A model generated the notes under the pieces. The model was not told the origin of the DNA. It ran no database searches and saw only the letters and a list, made by a program, of their open reading frames with translations. Source: an uncultured Bacteroidales bacterium (GTDB lineage Bacteria; Bacteroidota; Bacteroidia; Bacteroidales; UBA932). From it: a stretch of 13,093 nt of DNA. A program made the position numbers and the translations under genes. The DNA lies in NCBI GenBank assembly GCA_902491795.1, contig CABUIX010000060.1, forward strand, positions 1-13,093, read 5' to 3'. Of this stretch, positions 11,912 through 13,093 are shown in pieces (within the stretch, counting starts at the first letter, position 1; every line of letters begins with the position of its first letter).

Positions 11912-13093
11912 TTACATGGTCCGCACCACGGATTCCGCCGCAATGTGGGCGCAACTCCAGGCCGCCTGAAGATTGAAGCCTCCGGTGACCGCGTCGATGT
12001 CAAGAACCTCGCCGGCAAAATACAGTCCGGGAATGCTGCGGCATTCGAGAGTGGAAAGGTTCACCGAAGAGAGGGAAACTCCGCCGCATGTAACGAACTC
12101 CTCCTTGAACGCAGCCCTGCCGCTGATCAGGTACTGGTCGGCCGTCATGGCATTCACGATGCGGTTCAGACCTTTGGGCCCGAGTTCAGCCCAGACAGTT
12201 TCCGCCCTGATGCCGGCACGTGACAGCAGATGCTGCCACAGACGGGCCGTAAGGCCGTCCGGACGAACCGCAGCCAGACGCTTCCGCGGATTCCTGCTGC
12301 CGGTTTCCGCAAGCCACTCCCGGGCTTCCGTTTCGCTCCACCCGGTCCAGTTGACCAGCAGCGGCGCACTGAAGCCATGATCGGAAAGATATCTCGCGGC
12401 ATAGGACGACAGCCTGAGCGTTGCCGGGCCGCTGAAACCCCAGTCGGTGACAAGCAGCGTGCCCTCGGACCGGAAGGACGTGCCCGCAATGCTCATCACC
12501 ACCTGCCCGACCACGGTGCCCATCAGGGAATGCAGGGCCGGATCAGGAATCCTGAATGTATAGAGCGAAGGAACCGTAGGCACTATCTCCACACTCTCCG
12601 GAAGCATGTCGCGGAGGAACCTGCCGCCGCTGCCTCCTGCTGCAAGCAGCACCCTGTCTGCCGTTTCGCTTCCCCCGTCCGAAAACTCAAGTACAAATCC
12701 GGATTCCGCTTCAGGAACAATCCTCAGTGCCCTGCGGCCGCAGATCACTTCCACTCCCGAAGATCGCATGAGCCGCTCCAGCGTGCGGACTATCTGCATT
12801 GCATCCTGGCTCTCCGGAAAAACGCATCCGTCGGGCTGCGCGACAAAGCGGACGCCTTCCGCCTCAAACCAGCGCAGCACGTCCAGACTGCCGAAACGCA
12901 TCAACGCCCGTTTCATGAATCTGTCGCCTCTCGGATAGACCTTTGAAAGGTTGTCAACGCTGTCGAAAGTGTTGGTGATGTTGCAGCGGCCTCCGCCCGT
13001 GAGGGCAAGCTTCGCCATCGGCCGGCGTCCGGCCTCGAACACGACGACCTCTGCCTCCGGACGCATGCGCTTCAGTTCAACCGCAAAAAGACA
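11912..13093 (-). CDS. HI0933/YhiN-family FAD-dependent oxidoreductase, 5' end beyond right edge
   Basis: A flavoprotein of the HI0933-like (YhiN/BaiN) family, whose cellular role is mostly unknown. The frame stays open to the window edge (CLFAVELKRMRPEAEV), so the real start and the N-terminal GxGxxG dinucleotide motif lie outside. Visible family features in order are FEAGRRPMAKLALTGGGRCN (the glycine-rich FAD segment), the CVFPESQDA stretch, LLAAGGSGG, VTDWGFSGPATLRLS, TCGGVSLSSVN, and a C-terminal GLYFAGEVLDIDAVTGGFNLQ that closes the FAD site. VTDWG replaces the more usual FTHxG, a possible change near the flavin. About 394 residues are visible, nearly full length for the family. It is the upstream neighbour of spt, but the spt promoter between them suggests separate transcription. 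Annotation as an NAD(P)/FAD-dependent oxidoreductase is as far as the sequence allows. Confidence 0.9.
   Translation of the reverse strand, partial: CLFAVELKRMRPEAEVVVFEAGRRPMAKLALTGGGRCNITNTFDSVDNLSKVYPRGDRFMKRALMRFGSLDVLRWFEAEGVRFVAQPDGCVFPESQDAMQIVRTLERLMRSSGVEVICGRRALRIVPEAESGFVLEFSDGGSETADRVLLAAGGSGGRFLRDMLPESVEIVPTVPSLYTFRIPDPALHSLMGTVVGQVVMSIAGTSFRSEGTLLVTDWGFSGPATLRLSSYAARYLSDHGFSAPLLVNWTGWSETEAREWLAETGSRNPRKRLAAVRPDGLTARLWQHLLSRAGIRAETVWAELGPKGLNRIVNAMTADQYLISGRAAFKEEFVTCGGVSLSSVNLSTLECRSIPGLYFAGEVLDIDAVTGGFNLQAAWSCAHIAAESVVRTM

Noticed and set aside
11912..13066. A complete flavoprotein gene starting at the ATG at 13064-13066
   Set aside because: The frame continues open to the window edge with family-like sequence (CLFAVELKR), and the N-terminal dinucleotide-binding motif is absent from the shorter form, so the start is outside.
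1..13093. Phage, transposon, CRISPR, toxin or other accessory system
   Set aside because: Every long stretch is explained by recognised core-metabolism genes. No integrase, transposase, repeats, tRNA or attachment-like sequences were seen, and composition appears even throughout.

Overview
The window looks like a chromosomal housekeeping segment from a fairly GC-rich member of the Bacteroidota, probably order Bacteroidales (an Alistipes-like or uncultured relative). The evidence is the Bacteroidota-type -7 promoter box (TAnnTTTG) in both promoter-bearing gaps, a serine palmitoyltransferase very like the Bacteroides enzyme, a MurA with Asp in place of the catalytic-loop Cys, and very compact operons. 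No mobile elements, RNA genes, CRISPR arrays or large repeats were seen. The longest gene-free stretch is about 110 bp.

Region 1 (1-8366, minus strand) is a seven-gene operon read from right to left: aspS, murB, murA, thrA, an M20 peptidase (dapE-like), dapB and dapA. dapA runs off the left edge. Every junction is an overlap of 1-17 nt or a 3-nt gap, so translational coupling is likely along the whole chain. The theme is aspartate use and wall-precursor supply. AspS charges tRNA-Asp. ThrA commits aspartate to the lysine/threonine/methionine family. DapA and DapB lead to diaminopimelate. MurA and MurB make UDP-N-acetylmuramic acid, onto which diaminopimelate is later added. ThrA is unusual: its regulatory region holds one ACT unit instead of two, and its homoserine dehydrogenase half departs from family motifs.

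Region 2 (8367-8476) is a divergent promoter gap serving aspS on one strand and the pterin operon on the other.

Region 3 (8477-9807, plus strand) is a three-gene pterin operon: queD, folE and a second PTPS/QueD-family gene. FolE makes dihydroneopterin triphosphate. The first paralogue has the CxxxHGH signature of QueD, the enzyme leading to 7-deazaguanine/queuosine. The second lacks that Cys and has the ExxHGH signature of PTPS-III, the class that replaces dihydroneopterin aldolase (FolB) in folate synthesis. The operon therefore looks like a compact branch point feeding queuosine and folate from one GTP cyclohydrolase.

Region 4 (9818-11818, minus strand) is a sphingolipid pair: serine palmitoyltransferase (spt) with its own promoter, followed 12 bp later by a short-chain dehydrogenase that could be the 3-ketosphinganine reductase. 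It converges with region 3 across only 10 bp.

Region 5 (11912-13093, minus strand) is a HI0933/YhiN-type flavoprotein whose 5' end lies beyond the right edge.
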